From: a virus
Direction: 5' to 3' (one strand)
DNA: 64,000 bases
Virus record (IMG/VR): IMGVR_UViG_3300050821_008578
Span: 1 to 64,000 of that record
The notes below the pieces were generated by a model. The model saw nothing but the letters and a program-made list of their open reading frames with translations, made no database searches and was not told the DNA's origin. Positions 26,901-34,947 of the stretch are shown here, piece by piece; within the stretch, counting starts at the first letter, position 1; each line of letters begins with the position of its first letter. The translations under genes and the position numbers were made by a program.

Positions 26901-27635
26901 ATGAGTAAAAATAAACATACTTGTCTAATATGTAAACAAGTAATAAATAATAGTTGGTTAATAAGACATGTAAAGAAATATCATAATATTTCTGAACAAA
27001 AATATTATGATTTAGTATTTCCTAATGAAATAAACAAAAATTGTAAATTTTGTAATAAAAAATCTAATTTATTTATTAGTTATAAACTTGGGTATAAATC
27101 ATTTTGTAATACAATTTGTTTAGGTAAAAATTTTAATAAAAGAACCCATGAATTATATCCTGATCTTATGATAAAAATTGGTAAAAAATTAGGTTATGGT
27201 TTAGGAAATGATCCTAAAAGAATAAAAATGTTACATGATAGAAATTTAGAATTACATCCTAATCATCTTAGTGATATGGGCAAAATTGGTATATTAAAAA
27301 GTTGGAATAATCCTAATTTTGGTTATACTAAAAATAAATCCTGTTATTATAAAGAAATAAGAATGAGATCATCATGGGAAAAGAAATTTGCAGAATTATG
27401 TGACGAAAATAATATCAAATTTGAATACGAACCGAAATGGTTCAAATTGTGGACTGGTAGAAGATATTTACCTGATTTCTATTTACCAGAAAAAGATTTA
27501 TGGATTGAAATAAGACCTAAATGCTATCAAAATCAAGAACTACACATGCGTGGAGTAGAACTTGGTATTAATTTTAAAGTATTAGATAAAAAACAGTTTG
27601 GTGACTTTTTCAAAGAAAAAGAAGGTGTGAAATGA
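26901..27635 (+). CDS. Homing-type endonuclease (PD-(D/E)XK, zinc fingers)
   Basis: A 244-residue DNase. The N-terminus has a C2H2-like finger (CLIC...H...H) and a second CKFC...C...C cluster. The C-terminal core WEKKF...LPDFYLPEKDLWIEIRPK has the E...PDF...E-x-K pattern of PD-(D/E)XK/Vsr-like nucleases. It is inserted between two fibre-like genes, runs directly into the next gene by ATGA overlap, and has a lysine/asparagine-rich composition unlike them. It is most likely a free-standing homing endonuclease. Confidence 0.7.
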   Translation: MSKNKHTCLICKQVINNSWLIRHVKKYHNISEQKYYDLVFPNEINKNCKFCNKKSNLFISYKLGYKSFCNTICLGKNFNKRTHELYPDLMIKIGKKLGYGLGNDPKRIKMLHDRNLELHPNHLSDMGKIGILKSWNNPNFGYTKNKSCYYKEIRMRSSWEKKFAELCDENNIKFEYEPKWFKLWTGRRYLPDFYLPEKDLWIEIRPKCYQNQELHMRGVELGINFKVLDKKQFGDFFKEKEGVK

Positions 27636-28936
27636 ATAAGTTATTAACATTAATATTAATTCCATTATTTTTTACTAATAATGCATTTTCAAAAATTCAG
27701 AACGAGGATGTGAAATCTATTTCTGATATAGAATCTTCAGTACTTAGTACTACAGGTAATGTATCTAGTTCTTCAACTCCTACTTGTATTACTTCTCTTA
27801 GTTCTACTGCAAATGTAGCTGCAGGCCAATTTGTGTATGACACTACACATTCTTATATACCAGCTAGTACTACAGTTTTAGGTATTGGGACTGGGCCTTG
27901 TAGTGCTGGTCAAGTTCAGATGAGTGCTAGTTCTACTGGAACTGCCACTGGTGATACAATTACTTTTGGTGGACAACAATCACAATCAATTAATACATCA
28001 AAAATATATGATGTTACTTATACAGGTCAATTATCTACATTAATTTCAAATTCTGGTCTTGGTGCATTAGCAACAGCTGCTAGTGGTTCAGCAATGACTT
28101 CTAATGGATCTGGTACAGCAACATGGCAACCAGTTTTATCAAATCCTATGACTGCTGGTGGTCAAATGATTGGTGGGGGGACATCAGGGGTTGCAACAAC
28201 AATTGCTGCTGGTACTAGTGGTCAAGTAATAATGAGTAATGGATCATCAGTATCTTCTTTTAATACAGTACCTGGTAATTCAACTATTTTAAAATTTCCA
28301 GCAATCACTACTTATATTACTAGTGGAGGAGCATCAGGTACATATACTGTACCAACTAGCCCCAGCCCACTTTATATTATTGTTGAAATGGTTGGTCCTG
28401 GTTCTGGTGGGTCGGGGAGTGGTGCATCAGGGACAGCAAGTCAAGCAGGTAATCAATCAACTATTTTTGGAATAAATCATAGTAATTTACTTGTAGCTAC
28501 TAGTGGTGCAGCTACAGCAAATGAATTTAATTCAGGTGCTGGTGGTACTACAACTGTAAATTCTCCAGCTGTTCAAATATCAGTTTCTGTTGGAGGACAA
28601 GGATCAGCAGGAACAGATTCTTCTGGAACACCACAAACTCTTGGTGGTGCTGGTGGAGCAACACCATTTGGTGCTGGTGGGGGTGGTGGTACAGGGTTAA
28701 CTGGGGCTTTAACAGGTGTGGCTAATTCAGGTGCTGGTGGAGGTGGAGCCGGTGCTGCTGGGCCATCTGGTGCTGGTGGTTCAGGTGGAGGGTATTTAAA
28801 AGCTATGATTACTCAAACAAATTTACAAACAACATATACATGGCAATTAGGAAGTGGTGGGGCAGGTGGTACAGGTACACTAACTGGTGGTAGTGGATCT
28901 GATGGTAAAATTATTATAACTGCTTATTATCAATAA
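27632..28936 (+). CDS. Secreted glycine-rich fibre-tip-like protein
   Basis: A 434-residue protein with a signal peptide (residues 1-20, ending NNAFSK). Residues about 255-430 are very rich in glycine with repeated GAGG/GGGG patterns, as in the Gly-rich tips of some tail fibre adhesins. The middle has the T-x-GQM-x-GGGTSG-type fibre repeats. Like its upstream neighbours it combines fibre sequence with an export signal. Host binding or envelope display is a possible role. Confidence 0.55.
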   Translation: MNKLLTLILIPLFFTNNAFSKIQNEDVKSISDIESSVLSTTGNVSSSSTPTCITSLSSTANVAAGQFVYDTTHSYIPASTTVLGIGTGPCSAGQVQMSASSTGTATGDTITFGGQQSQSINTSKIYDVTYTGQLSTLISNSGLGALATAASGSAMTSNGSGTATWQPVLSNPMTAGGQMIGGGTSGVATTIAAGTSGQVIMSNGSSVSSFNTVPGNSTILKFPAITTYITSGGASGTYTVPTSPSPLYIIVEMVGPGSGGSGSGASGTASQAGNQSTIFGINHSNLLVATSGAATANEFNSGAGGTTTVNSPAVQISVSVGGQGSAGTDSSGTPQTLGGAGGATPFGAGGGGGTGLTGALTGVANSGAGGGGAGAAGPSGAGGSGGGYLKAMITQTNLQTTYTWQLGSGGAGGTGTLTGGSGSDGKIIITAYYQ

Positions 28937-28966
28937 ATAATAATTAAAAATATCCTAGGAGGGTAT

Positions 28967-29527
28967 ATGAAAAAGTTAGTTAATTTTATGATTGCATCAA
29001 TGATTTTATTTAGTCCTATTTTACTACTTGCACAAACACCTGCACCCACAGTTCCACCTGTAGTAAATCAAGTTCAAACTACAGTAGGTGGTGCAACTGT
29101 CACTGCTGATGCATTTTTTGCTAATATTGCTGCTGCTATGCCTGGATTTTCTGCATTAAATACTTGGTTTAAAATTGCTCTAGTTCTACTTCTTTTAGAT
29201 TGTTCATTAAAAGTATCTTTTTTAACTCCATTATGGAATAAACTTGGTACTAAATTTGATAGCTTGGCTCCAGTAGTATTTTCACTGTTGGCAGGTTTAT
29301 GTCTGATGGCAGGAACAAATGGTCTTTCATTGAAAGGCGTTCTATCATATCTTTCAGTAGGTGTTGGTGCATCAGGTTTAGCAGCAATTATAACTGATTT
29401 AAGTGGTTCTATTAAAAATCCAACTGTTTTATCATTTTTAAATTTCCTTAAAGGAATTCTTGGTGGTAATACACCTACCCCACCTGTACCTCCAACTCCT
29501 CCTACTACACCACCTGCAGCTAGCTAA
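28967..29527 (+). CDS. Membrane protein with proline-rich tail (holin candidate)
   Basis: A 186-residue protein with a signal-like N-terminus (MKKLVNFMIASMILFSPILLLAQ), then about three hydrophobic segments (65-85, 95-115, 120-140), and a Pro/Thr-rich C-terminus from residue 166. TAGGAGG precedes the ATG. Its position at the end of the late region, with membrane proteins and a lipoprotein following, would suit a holin, but no endolysin is seen in the window and other envelope roles are possible. Confidence 0.5.
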   Translation: MKKLVNFMIASMILFSPILLLAQTPAPTVPPVVNQVQTTVGGATVTADAFFANIAAAMPGFSALNTWFKIALVLLLLDCSLKVSFLTPLWNKLGTKFDSLAPVVFSLLAGLCLMAGTNGLSLKGVLSYLSVGVGASGLAAIITDLSGSIKNPTVLSFLNFLKGILGGNTPTPPVPPTPPTTPPAAS

Positions 29528-29970
29528 TGTTCATAATAGCTATTGCTACTAAATCAAGCATTAAATTAAGGAGTTCATCAGATCCTGGTGTAACCCCAAT
29601 TCCAATTATTGATCCTACTACTAATGTAATTAATAATATAATTCAAAAATCCATATTTAATGTTGCAATTAATGCTATTTATACTAGTATGTGTATTGCA
29701 TCTCCATGGTTAAAATATCCAATTATCAATTCTATATTTAAATATATATTAGGTTATTTTGGAAATTATCTATATATATTTTTAGCTCAAGATGCTGTAA
29801 TAACTACTATTAATGTTCAAACAGAACAACAACTAGCTGCATATAGTGCAGCTTCATCTGAATTAGCTGTAGCAATTCAAAGTGGTGGTGATACTACTAT
29901 TGCTCAGACTAAATTTCAACAAGCTCTTACTGGAATAGTACAATTTGATGGAATTACCAATATAAAATAG
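29527..29970 (+). CDS. Hydrophobic small membrane-associated protein
   Basis: A 147-residue protein overlapping the previous gene by one base. It has one or two hydrophobic stretches at about residues 45-95 and a helical Ala/Gln-rich C-terminus. It is probably membrane-associated and belongs to the same late envelope/lysis cluster. No family is recognised. Confidence 0.45.
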   Translation: MFIIAIATKSSIKLRSSSDPGVTPIPIIDPTTNVINNIIQKSIFNVAINAIYTSMCIASPWLKYPIINSIFKYILGYFGNYLYIFLAQDAVITTINVQTEQQLAAYSAASSELAVAIQSGGDTTIAQTKFQQALTGIVQFDGITNIK

Positions 29971-29982
29971 TTTAGGATAAAA

Positions 29983-30324
29983 ATGAAATTAATGTTATTA
30001 ACTTCTATTCTATTTTTAAGTGGTTGTAATACTATTCAGTATCGTGATTCTGTATGGTGTTCTTCTCCAGACCTTTCTAAAGGTGGAATTTGTGTCCATT
30101 TTCTCACTACAGCAACTGAGAATATGGATTCTAATCAATATATTACATGGTTAGTTGGTTCAGGAGATAAAGAAGGACCAAAGATTTGTACTACTGCATC
30201 TACTTTGGCTGATTGGAAGGGTAATTTAGAAAAAGAATGTTCTGAACATTCTAATTGTAATTTTAATTCTAAAATAATTGATGCTATTGATTCAACATTG
30301 ACATTAACTAATCAAAGTAAATAA
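29983..30324 (+). CDS. Outer-membrane lipoprotein (possible o-spanin)
   Basis: A 113-residue protein with a lipoprotein signal: MKLMLLTSILFLSGCN, lipobox LSGC with the lipidated Cys at residue 15. The mature part has six further cysteines, unusual for a spanin lipoprotein, so disulphide-stabilised periplasmic folding is likely. The next gene encodes a membrane-anchored coiled coil, so an i-spanin/o-spanin pair is possible. Superinfection exclusion or an unknown envelope role is the alternative. Confidence 0.5.
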   Translation: MKLMLLTSILFLSGCNTIQYRDSVWCSSPDLSKGGICVHFLTTATENMDSNQYITWLVGSGDKEGPKICTTASTLADWKGNLEKECSEHSNCNFNSKIIDAIDSTLTLTNQSK

Positions 30325-30335
30325 AGGTGTTTCTT

Positions 30336-30605
30336 ATGCCAGAAATAGTAACTGAATTACCCGGAGAGGCTATGATAATTGGGATTGCTATTGTAATTAT
30401 ATTGATGTTACTTGCAATGAATATCTTTTTTATTCGAAGATTGGTAACAAAATTAGAAGATGTCCCATTACTATCTCAAAGAGTAGGAGCTATGGAAACT
30501 ACTATTAGGAATTTAACTAATGATTTAAAAGATATAGGTGATTTAAGAGAAAAAGTAGCAGTTTTGAATTATGCTTTAGAAGAACTTAAAAAGAAGAAAG
30601 ATTAA
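30336..30605 (+). CDS. Membrane-anchored coiled-coil protein (possible i-spanin)
   Basis: I start at ATG 30336 (AAAGG at 30323-30327), not at the GTG nine bases upstream. The 89-residue product has one transmembrane helix (about residues 12-35) followed by a 50-residue charged coiled coil ending KKKKD. This resembles inner-membrane spanins, and it follows a lipoprotein gene. Its stop overlaps the stop of the convergent - strand gene. Confidence 0.5.
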   Translation: MPEIVTELPGEAMIIGIAIVIILMLLAMNIFFIRRLVTKLEDVPLLSQRVGAMETTIRNLTNDLKDIGDLREKVAVLNYALEELKKKKD

Positions 30606-30898
30606 CTCTTTTTCTTTCTTGCTTCATGCCACTGTTCCCATTCAGAAATATTTTTACCATTAATTCTTAAATTATCCTTATATTTTAAGAATGTCTGTTC
30701 TGCTTCTTCAGGTGAAGAGAATCTAAAATTTGATTTTTGATAGAATTCATTAGATCTAGAACTAGACATTGATTCATATTCCCATATTCCATCTTTGGAA
30801 AGATTCATAGAATTATATTTTACCACCCAGCTATTTTCTGCTCTATATTCTACAAAAATACCAAATTTTTCAATTAATTCATATTTAATAATTTTCAT
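30602..30898 (-). CDS. Small protein, unknown, last gene of the - strand region
   Basis: A 98-residue protein, beta-rich in the first half and helical with a basic tail in the second. It overlaps the convergent late gene end by four bases and its upstream neighbour by ATGA. The short A/T hairpin AAAGA/TCTTT at this junction may help end transcripts from both sides. Function unknown. Confidence 0.55.
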   Translation of the reverse strand: MKIIKYELIEKFGIFVEYRAENSWVVKYNSMNLSKDGIWEYESMSSSRSNEFYQKSNFRFSSPEEAEQTFLKYKDNLRINGKNISEWEQWHEARKKKS

Positions 30899-31104
30899 AT
30901 AATTTCCTTATATGGTCTTATCTTATTACACTTAGTACACATTTCATCTATTTGATTTAAACCAATATATTTTACCCAATTATGATTACATAATGTATCT
31001 TCACTAAGAATAATTTCATTACAAATATTGTAAGATTTTATTTTTATTTTATTAATTTTAATTGATTCTTCATAAATTCTTTCTTTTAATTCATTATTTG
31101 TCAT
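30895..31104 (-). CDS. Small zinc-knuckle protein, unknown
   Basis: A 69-residue protein: a basic helix (about 5-25) then C...C-x-H...C-x-x-C (CNHNW...MCTKC), which could bind one zinc ion. It overlaps both neighbours by ATGA and so is translated with them. Function unknown; accessory early genes of this size often bind host proteins. Confidence 0.55.
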   Translation of the reverse strand: MTNNELKERIYEESIKINKIKIKSYNICNEIILSEDTLCNHNWVKYIGLNQIDEMCTKCNKIRPYKEII

Positions 31105-31367
31105 ATATTATCCTTTTGTGGTAAATATCTTTTTATTTGTGAATACCATATATTTAATGAATTTGGCATTGGTCTATCATTATTAATTTTTTCAATAGTA
31201 TCATTAATAAAAGTATTCATAATATATATTTCTTCATTAGAAATTTTAATTATCAAATCTGGTGGTTCACAAGCATGATTAAAACTATTTATGATACCTT
31301 CTGTACCAATATTATGGTTACCATAAGATTTCTTTAATTTTACTTTATCACCTATTTTAAAATCCAC
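31101..31367 (-). CDS. Small SH3-like/KOW-like barrel protein
   Basis: An 88-residue protein starting IGDKVKLKKSYGNHNIGTEGII, the pattern of small KOW/SH3-like beta barrels, with a helical second half. It has a ribosome site (TGGAGAAATAAG) before the ATG and follows a 226-base non-coding structured region. Function unknown. Confidence 0.5.
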   Translation of the reverse strand: MDFKIGDKVKLKKSYGNHNIGTEGIINSFNHACEPPDLIIKISNEEIYIMNTFINDTIEKINNDRPMPNSLNIWYSQIKRYLPQKDNI

Positions 31368-31380
31368 TTATTTCTCCATT

Positions 31381-31593
31381 ATAAAAAATGTCGTCCACAA
31401 AAGTTATTGCTTTTAAACGACTCTAGCAGATATCTCCACTAGCCTATCCGACTTTAGTATAATCCCCTGTGGCCAACTGTCGGGTAGCTCTCCACAGTTC
31501 GAGTTAATGAAGTTGCAACTTCATTAACTAATCTTTTCACAACTAAAACATCCATGTCTTAGGATTTGATCTCAGTCGTCAGACATCGATCTA
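31381..31593 (-). ncRNA. Structured non-coding region, candidate RNA
   Basis: The 226-base gap between two - strand genes is richer in G+C than its surroundings, closed in long frames, and packed with inverted repeats: GTCGT/ACGAC with AAAAG/CTTTT inside (31390-31421), CTGTGG/CCACAG (31467-31497) and a perfect 28-bp palindrome (31502-31529). No tRNA, group I intron or known ribozyme core is convincing. A structured phage RNA, a leader of the downstream genes, or a replication site are all possible; strand is taken from neighbouring transcription. Confidence 0.4.
31502..31529. repeat. Perfect 28-bp palindrome
   Basis: AGTTAATGAAGTTG is followed immediately by its exact reverse complement, with no spacer. 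As DNA it could be a dimeric protein-binding site or a cruciform; as RNA it would make a 12-bp stem with a tight loop. It lies in the structured non-coding region. Confidence 0.85.
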
Positions 31594-31851
31594 TTAAGAT
31601 ACTTTAGTGGTAAAATCAATACATTGTTGATCAATATTAAGAATACAATACCCAAAAACATCAAGAAGTGAATATATTTTAAGAGCTGAAAAATTAAGAT
31701 TAAAGCCTAATACTTTATCTAGATAATAATCTAGAGAATCTAGATTAAGAATATCTAATTTATTATCAACAGTTTCAACAATATAATAAAATCCTTTATC
31801 AGAATTTTTATTTGGAATTGCTTTGATCAAAATTTTACCCTCTTTAACCAT
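31594..31851 (-). CDS. Small protein, unknown
   Basis: An 85-residue protein with a strong AGGAGG ribosome site, the first gene after promoter-like element 1. It is moderately acidic, beta-rich at the N-terminus with leucine-rich segments after. No motif is recognised. Confidence 0.55.
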   Translation of the reverse strand: MVKEGKILIKAIPNKNSDKGFYYIVETVDNKLDILNLDSLDYYLDKVLGFNLNFSALKIYSLLDVFGYCILNIDQQCIDFTTKVS

Positions 31852-31897
31852 ATGTCCTCCTTAGTTTTAAAATAAAAGCCAATCAGCTTACATTTAA

Positions 31898-31947
31898 CTT
31901 ATCGGAACATTTTTCTAAAACAAAAGGGTTTTATGAAAAATAAATTT
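31898..31947 (-). promoter_or_regulatory. Promoter-like repeat element, copy 1
   Basis: First of five copies. The 36-bp core (31898-31933) is identical in copies 1-4. On the - strand it reads AAAACCC...TTGTTTTA, 12 bases, then GATAAG, resembling an activator box plus a -10 region. The core and flank make an A/T hairpin (TTTTTC/TAAAAC arms). Downstream on the transcript, AAGC...GCTTTTATTTT looks like a small attenuator before the ribosome site of the 85-residue gene. Confidence 0.6.
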
Positions 31948-31964
31948 CTTTTTTGAAAAATAGT

Positions 31965-33665
31965 TTAAGATTCACATGAAGTACAATCATCAGCACTATT
32001 AAATCGACTACTACTATCACCTTTCAATACACTAGATGTTCTACAATAGTAAAGACTCTTCACCCCAGTTTTCCAAGCTTCCATGTGCACCTTATGAAAA
32101 TAAGTGGGGTCAACATTAGCTGGAAAGAATAAATTAAGACTTTGAGATTGATCAATCCATTTTTGTCTTTGAGCTGCTTGTCTAACTAGTGCAAATTGAT
32201 TTATTTCAATAGCAGTAAGAAATACTTTTTTCTGGTGTTCATTTAGAAAATCTAATTGTTGAACACTACCTTCATTATTTACAATATCTTTCCATACTTC
32301 ACTATTATCTTTACCTAATTTAATAAGAAGTTTTTTCAATGTTGGATTATAAATAATAAATGTACCTTTAGCTGTTTTCATAGCAAATGCATTTGCAGGA
32401 TTAGGCTCTATTCCTGGACTAACATTTCCTGAAATAACAGAATTAGTTGCTGTAGGAGCAACTGCATTAAGATGAGAATTCCTTCTACCTGAACTCTTAC
32501 ACCATTCTGGTTCACCATATTCTTTAGCTAAATCTTCAGAACTTCTAATTGATTCTTTTTGAATATAAGAAAAAATATCTCTATTTAACATCATTCCTTC
32601 AAATGAATCAAATGGTATATTTAATTCTTGAAGAAGAGTATGCCAACCTAATACACCTAATCCTAATGCCCTACTTTTTTCAGCAAAAGAAACTGCTCTC
32701 TCAAAACCAGCAATATTCTTAGCTTTTTCAATAAATTCACTCATTACTGCATCAAGAAACATAATTGCATAATAAACACAATCTGTGTTTTTCCATTCTT
32801 CCCATCTAACTAAATTAAGACTAGATAGACAACAAACAAAAGTATTATAAATATCTGTATGTAAAACAATTTCACTACAAATATTTGATGTTTTCACAGA
32901 TAAATTATTTTTAATATAACATTCTGGATTTGTTCTATTGACTGTATCAATAAATAATAGATATGGTTCCCCAGTTTCTAATCTAGTTCTACAGATTTCT
33001 GTCCATATTTTTCTACTATATTCATCACCATTTTCTACATCTTGCATAAATTTATCATCAACACAAACACCTTGATGAATATTTAAACATTGCCTATTAA
33101 TATCACCATGAGCTCTTCTAATTGGTAGATATTCTTCTATATCACCATGTCTGACTGGTAACCACAATGCACTAGCACCACGACGAGTTGATCCTTGAGA
33201 TACTGATAATGTAGCAGTATCATAATTCTTAGCCCAAGGAATTATACCTTCACTTTTACCATTTCCTCTAATACCGGTACCTCTACTACGAACATCACCT
33301 AAATAAACTCCTACACCACCACCATTTTTAGACAACATTGCTAATTCATGAACACCTTTAAATATACCATCAACTGAATCTTCAATATGTTCTGAAAAAC
33401 ATGAAATTGGTAATGCTCTATCAGTACCTAAATTAGATGCAACTGGAGTTGCTAAACATAACCAGTTATTCCATATTAAACTAAAAAATTTATCTTCTAA
33501 TTGTGGTTTACGAAGATTTTTTGCGGCTGCCTGAGAAACCCTTTTATACATTCCTTTAGGAGTCTCATTAGGAAGTAGGTAACCTTCTAATAAGGTAGAA
33601 AGGCCTTGCTCCGTTAACCATTCTGGTGCTTCTCCAGACAGTTTTAGCTCTTCTAATTTGCTCAT
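31965..33665 (-). CDS. nrdA: Ribonucleotide reductase large subunit, class I
   Basis: A 566-residue alpha subunit that reduces ribonucleotides for DNA synthesis. Visible motifs: LPISCF and VCCLSS for the redox cysteine pair, NICSEI with the thiyl-radical Cys and Glu, YY in SLYYCRT for radical transfer, and the C-terminal C-x-x-C (CTSC). It lacks the N-terminal ATP-cone and is shorter than E. coli NrdA, so overall activity control by ATP/dATP is probably lost. It overlaps nrdB by ATGA; both are expressed together. Confidence 0.93.
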   Translation of the reverse strand: MSKLEELKLSGEAPEWLTEQGLSTLLEGYLLPNETPKGMYKRVSQAAAKNLRKPQLEDKFFSLIWNNWLCLATPVASNLGTDRALPISCFSEHIEDSVDGIFKGVHELAMLSKNGGGVGVYLGDVRSRGTGIRGNGKSEGIIPWAKNYDTATLSVSQGSTRRGASALWLPVRHGDIEEYLPIRRAHGDINRQCLNIHQGVCVDDKFMQDVENGDEYSRKIWTEICRTRLETGEPYLLFIDTVNRTNPECYIKNNLSVKTSNICSEIVLHTDIYNTFVCCLSSLNLVRWEEWKNTDCVYYAIMFLDAVMSEFIEKAKNIAGFERAVSFAEKSRALGLGVLGWHTLLQELNIPFDSFEGMMLNRDIFSYIQKESIRSSEDLAKEYGEPEWCKSSGRRNSHLNAVAPTATNSVISGNVSPGIEPNPANAFAMKTAKGTFIIYNPTLKKLLIKLGKDNSEVWKDIVNNEGSVQQLDFLNEHQKKVFLTAIEINQFALVRQAAQRQKWIDQSQSLNLFFPANVDPTYFHKVHMEAWKTGVKSLYYCRTSSVLKGDSSSRFNSADDCTSCES

Positions 33666-34636
33666 TTTTTATCCTCATTATACATTGATGACCAATCAAT
33701 ATGTCCTTTAGAATAACCAGTAACTCTCTGAGCAAAAAAGTCCTGATGTTCAACCCCACCTGTTAATACATCAAACCAACTAGTAATTCTTTCTACTGCT
33801 TCTTTATCTAATTTTCTCCAATTAGATGGTAATCCTAAATCACCTAATTTAGTATTAGCTCTATGTCTAATAAATTTTTTCAAATCATTTGCTGATAATC
33901 CATCAATTTCTCCATGTTGAAAACACATATCAATAAAATTATCTTCCAAATCAATAGTATCTCTAGCAGCTTGAATAATTTCTTCTCTTAATTCTTCTGT
34001 ATTAATTTCTGGGTATTCTGAAAGAAATGTACGATATATATAACACCCTGCTTCAGAATGCATTGATTCATCTCTGACTGAAAAAGCGATAATTTGCCCA
34101 ACACCTTTTAGTAAATTTCTTCTACTAAATGACATTAATACAGCAAAACTACTAAAAAGGTTAACACCTTCATTAAATGCTGAAAATATAGCTAAAGACT
34201 TAGCTATATCCATTTTTGATTTACCTTTAATATTTATTAATCTATCTATTTTAGCTTTTGCTTCTGGCTGCTGCAGAAATGCAGCAAAATCATCAAGACC
34301 TAATGATTCATTAAGATATGCATAAGATTTAGCATGAATTGATTCAAATGCTGCAAATGTATGAGCCATCATTTGAATCTCAGGTTTCTTAAACCAGCGA
34401 GAAACTTTTACTGACCAATAATCTTCAATAAATAATTCTGTTTGAGTAAAACTCTTCAATACTCCAGCTACTACTGATTTTTCAGTTTCTGTAAGTTTAC
34501 TTTTCCAATCATTTATATCTGAAGATAATGCAATCTCAGTATGCAACCAATGAGCTTGGTGTTGTTTAAGCCAATATTCGTATGCCTTAGGATATTCAAA
34601 GGGAGAATAAATCTCCCTTTTGTCTAAAAGACCCAA
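33662..34636 (-). CDS. nrdB: Ribonucleotide reductase small subunit, class I
   Basis: A 324-residue beta subunit that holds the di-iron centre and tyrosyl radical. ESIHAKSY contains the Glu-x-x-His ligands and the radical Tyr seven residues after the Glu; RDESMHSE supplies the second Glu/His ligand pair, and IEDYW lies earlier as in NrdB proteins. Its start is close to the stop of a small unknown gene (14 bases) and it overlaps nrdA. Confidence 0.93.
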   Translation of the reverse strand: MGLLDKREIYSPFEYPKAYEYWLKQHQAHWLHTEIALSSDINDWKSKLTETEKSVVAGVLKSFTQTELFIEDYWSVKVSRWFKKPEIQMMAHTFAAFESIHAKSYAYLNESLGLDDFAAFLQQPEAKAKIDRLINIKGKSKMDIAKSLAIFSAFNEGVNLFSSFAVLMSFSRRNLLKGVGQIIAFSVRDESMHSEAGCYIYRTFLSEYPEINTEELREEIIQAARDTIDLEDNFIDMCFQHGEIDGLSANDLKKFIRHRANTKLGDLGLPSNWRKLDKEAVERITSWFDVLTGGVEHQDFFAQRVTGYSKGHIDWSSMYNEDKK

Positions 34637-34650
34637 TTTTGTACCTCAAA

Positions 34651-34947
34651 TCAATTTAGAATCGAATTAATTTCTGGACAATTTGTATGATCACATACAA
34701 AAACTGATGAATTAAATCCTGGAAGATCTAAAGCAATTAGAAGTTGTAGTTTAGGAAATTTTGTAGTAAAATGACCATATAATTGAGGATCTAAAAATAC
34801 TATATTATTTTTATTATAATAAACTGGTGAAGTAAAATTAAGTAGATCAGAAACATTTTTTAATTGTTCTTGCATATCTCCTTGTACTTCTTCTAATTCA
34901 CGAGTTTCAATATCTAATAATGATTTTGCATTTTCTACTGTATCCAT
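34651..34947 (-). CDS. Small protein between nucleotide genes, unknown
   Basis: A 98-residue protein with an acidic helical N-terminus (about 1-40) and a beta-rich second half with two nearby cysteines (VCDHTNC). It overlaps the preceding thyA-like gene by one base and precedes nrdB. Context suggests a nucleotide-metabolism accessory, but there is no recognisable domain. Confidence 0.5.
   Translation of the reverse strand: MDTVENAKSLLDIETRELEEVQGDMQEQLKNVSDLLNFTSPVYYNKNNIVFLDPQLYGHFTTKFPKLQLLIALDLPGFNSSVFVCDHTNCPEINSILN

Noticed and set aside
31576-31582. Hammerhead-type CTGACGA motif on the - strand
   Set aside because: The required GAAA segment and a correctly placed NUH cleavage site with stems I and III are not found.
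31381-31593. Group I intron or tRNA in the structured gap
   Set aside because: No P7/S-type core such as AAGATATAGTC, no flanking split gene, and no complete tRNA arm set.
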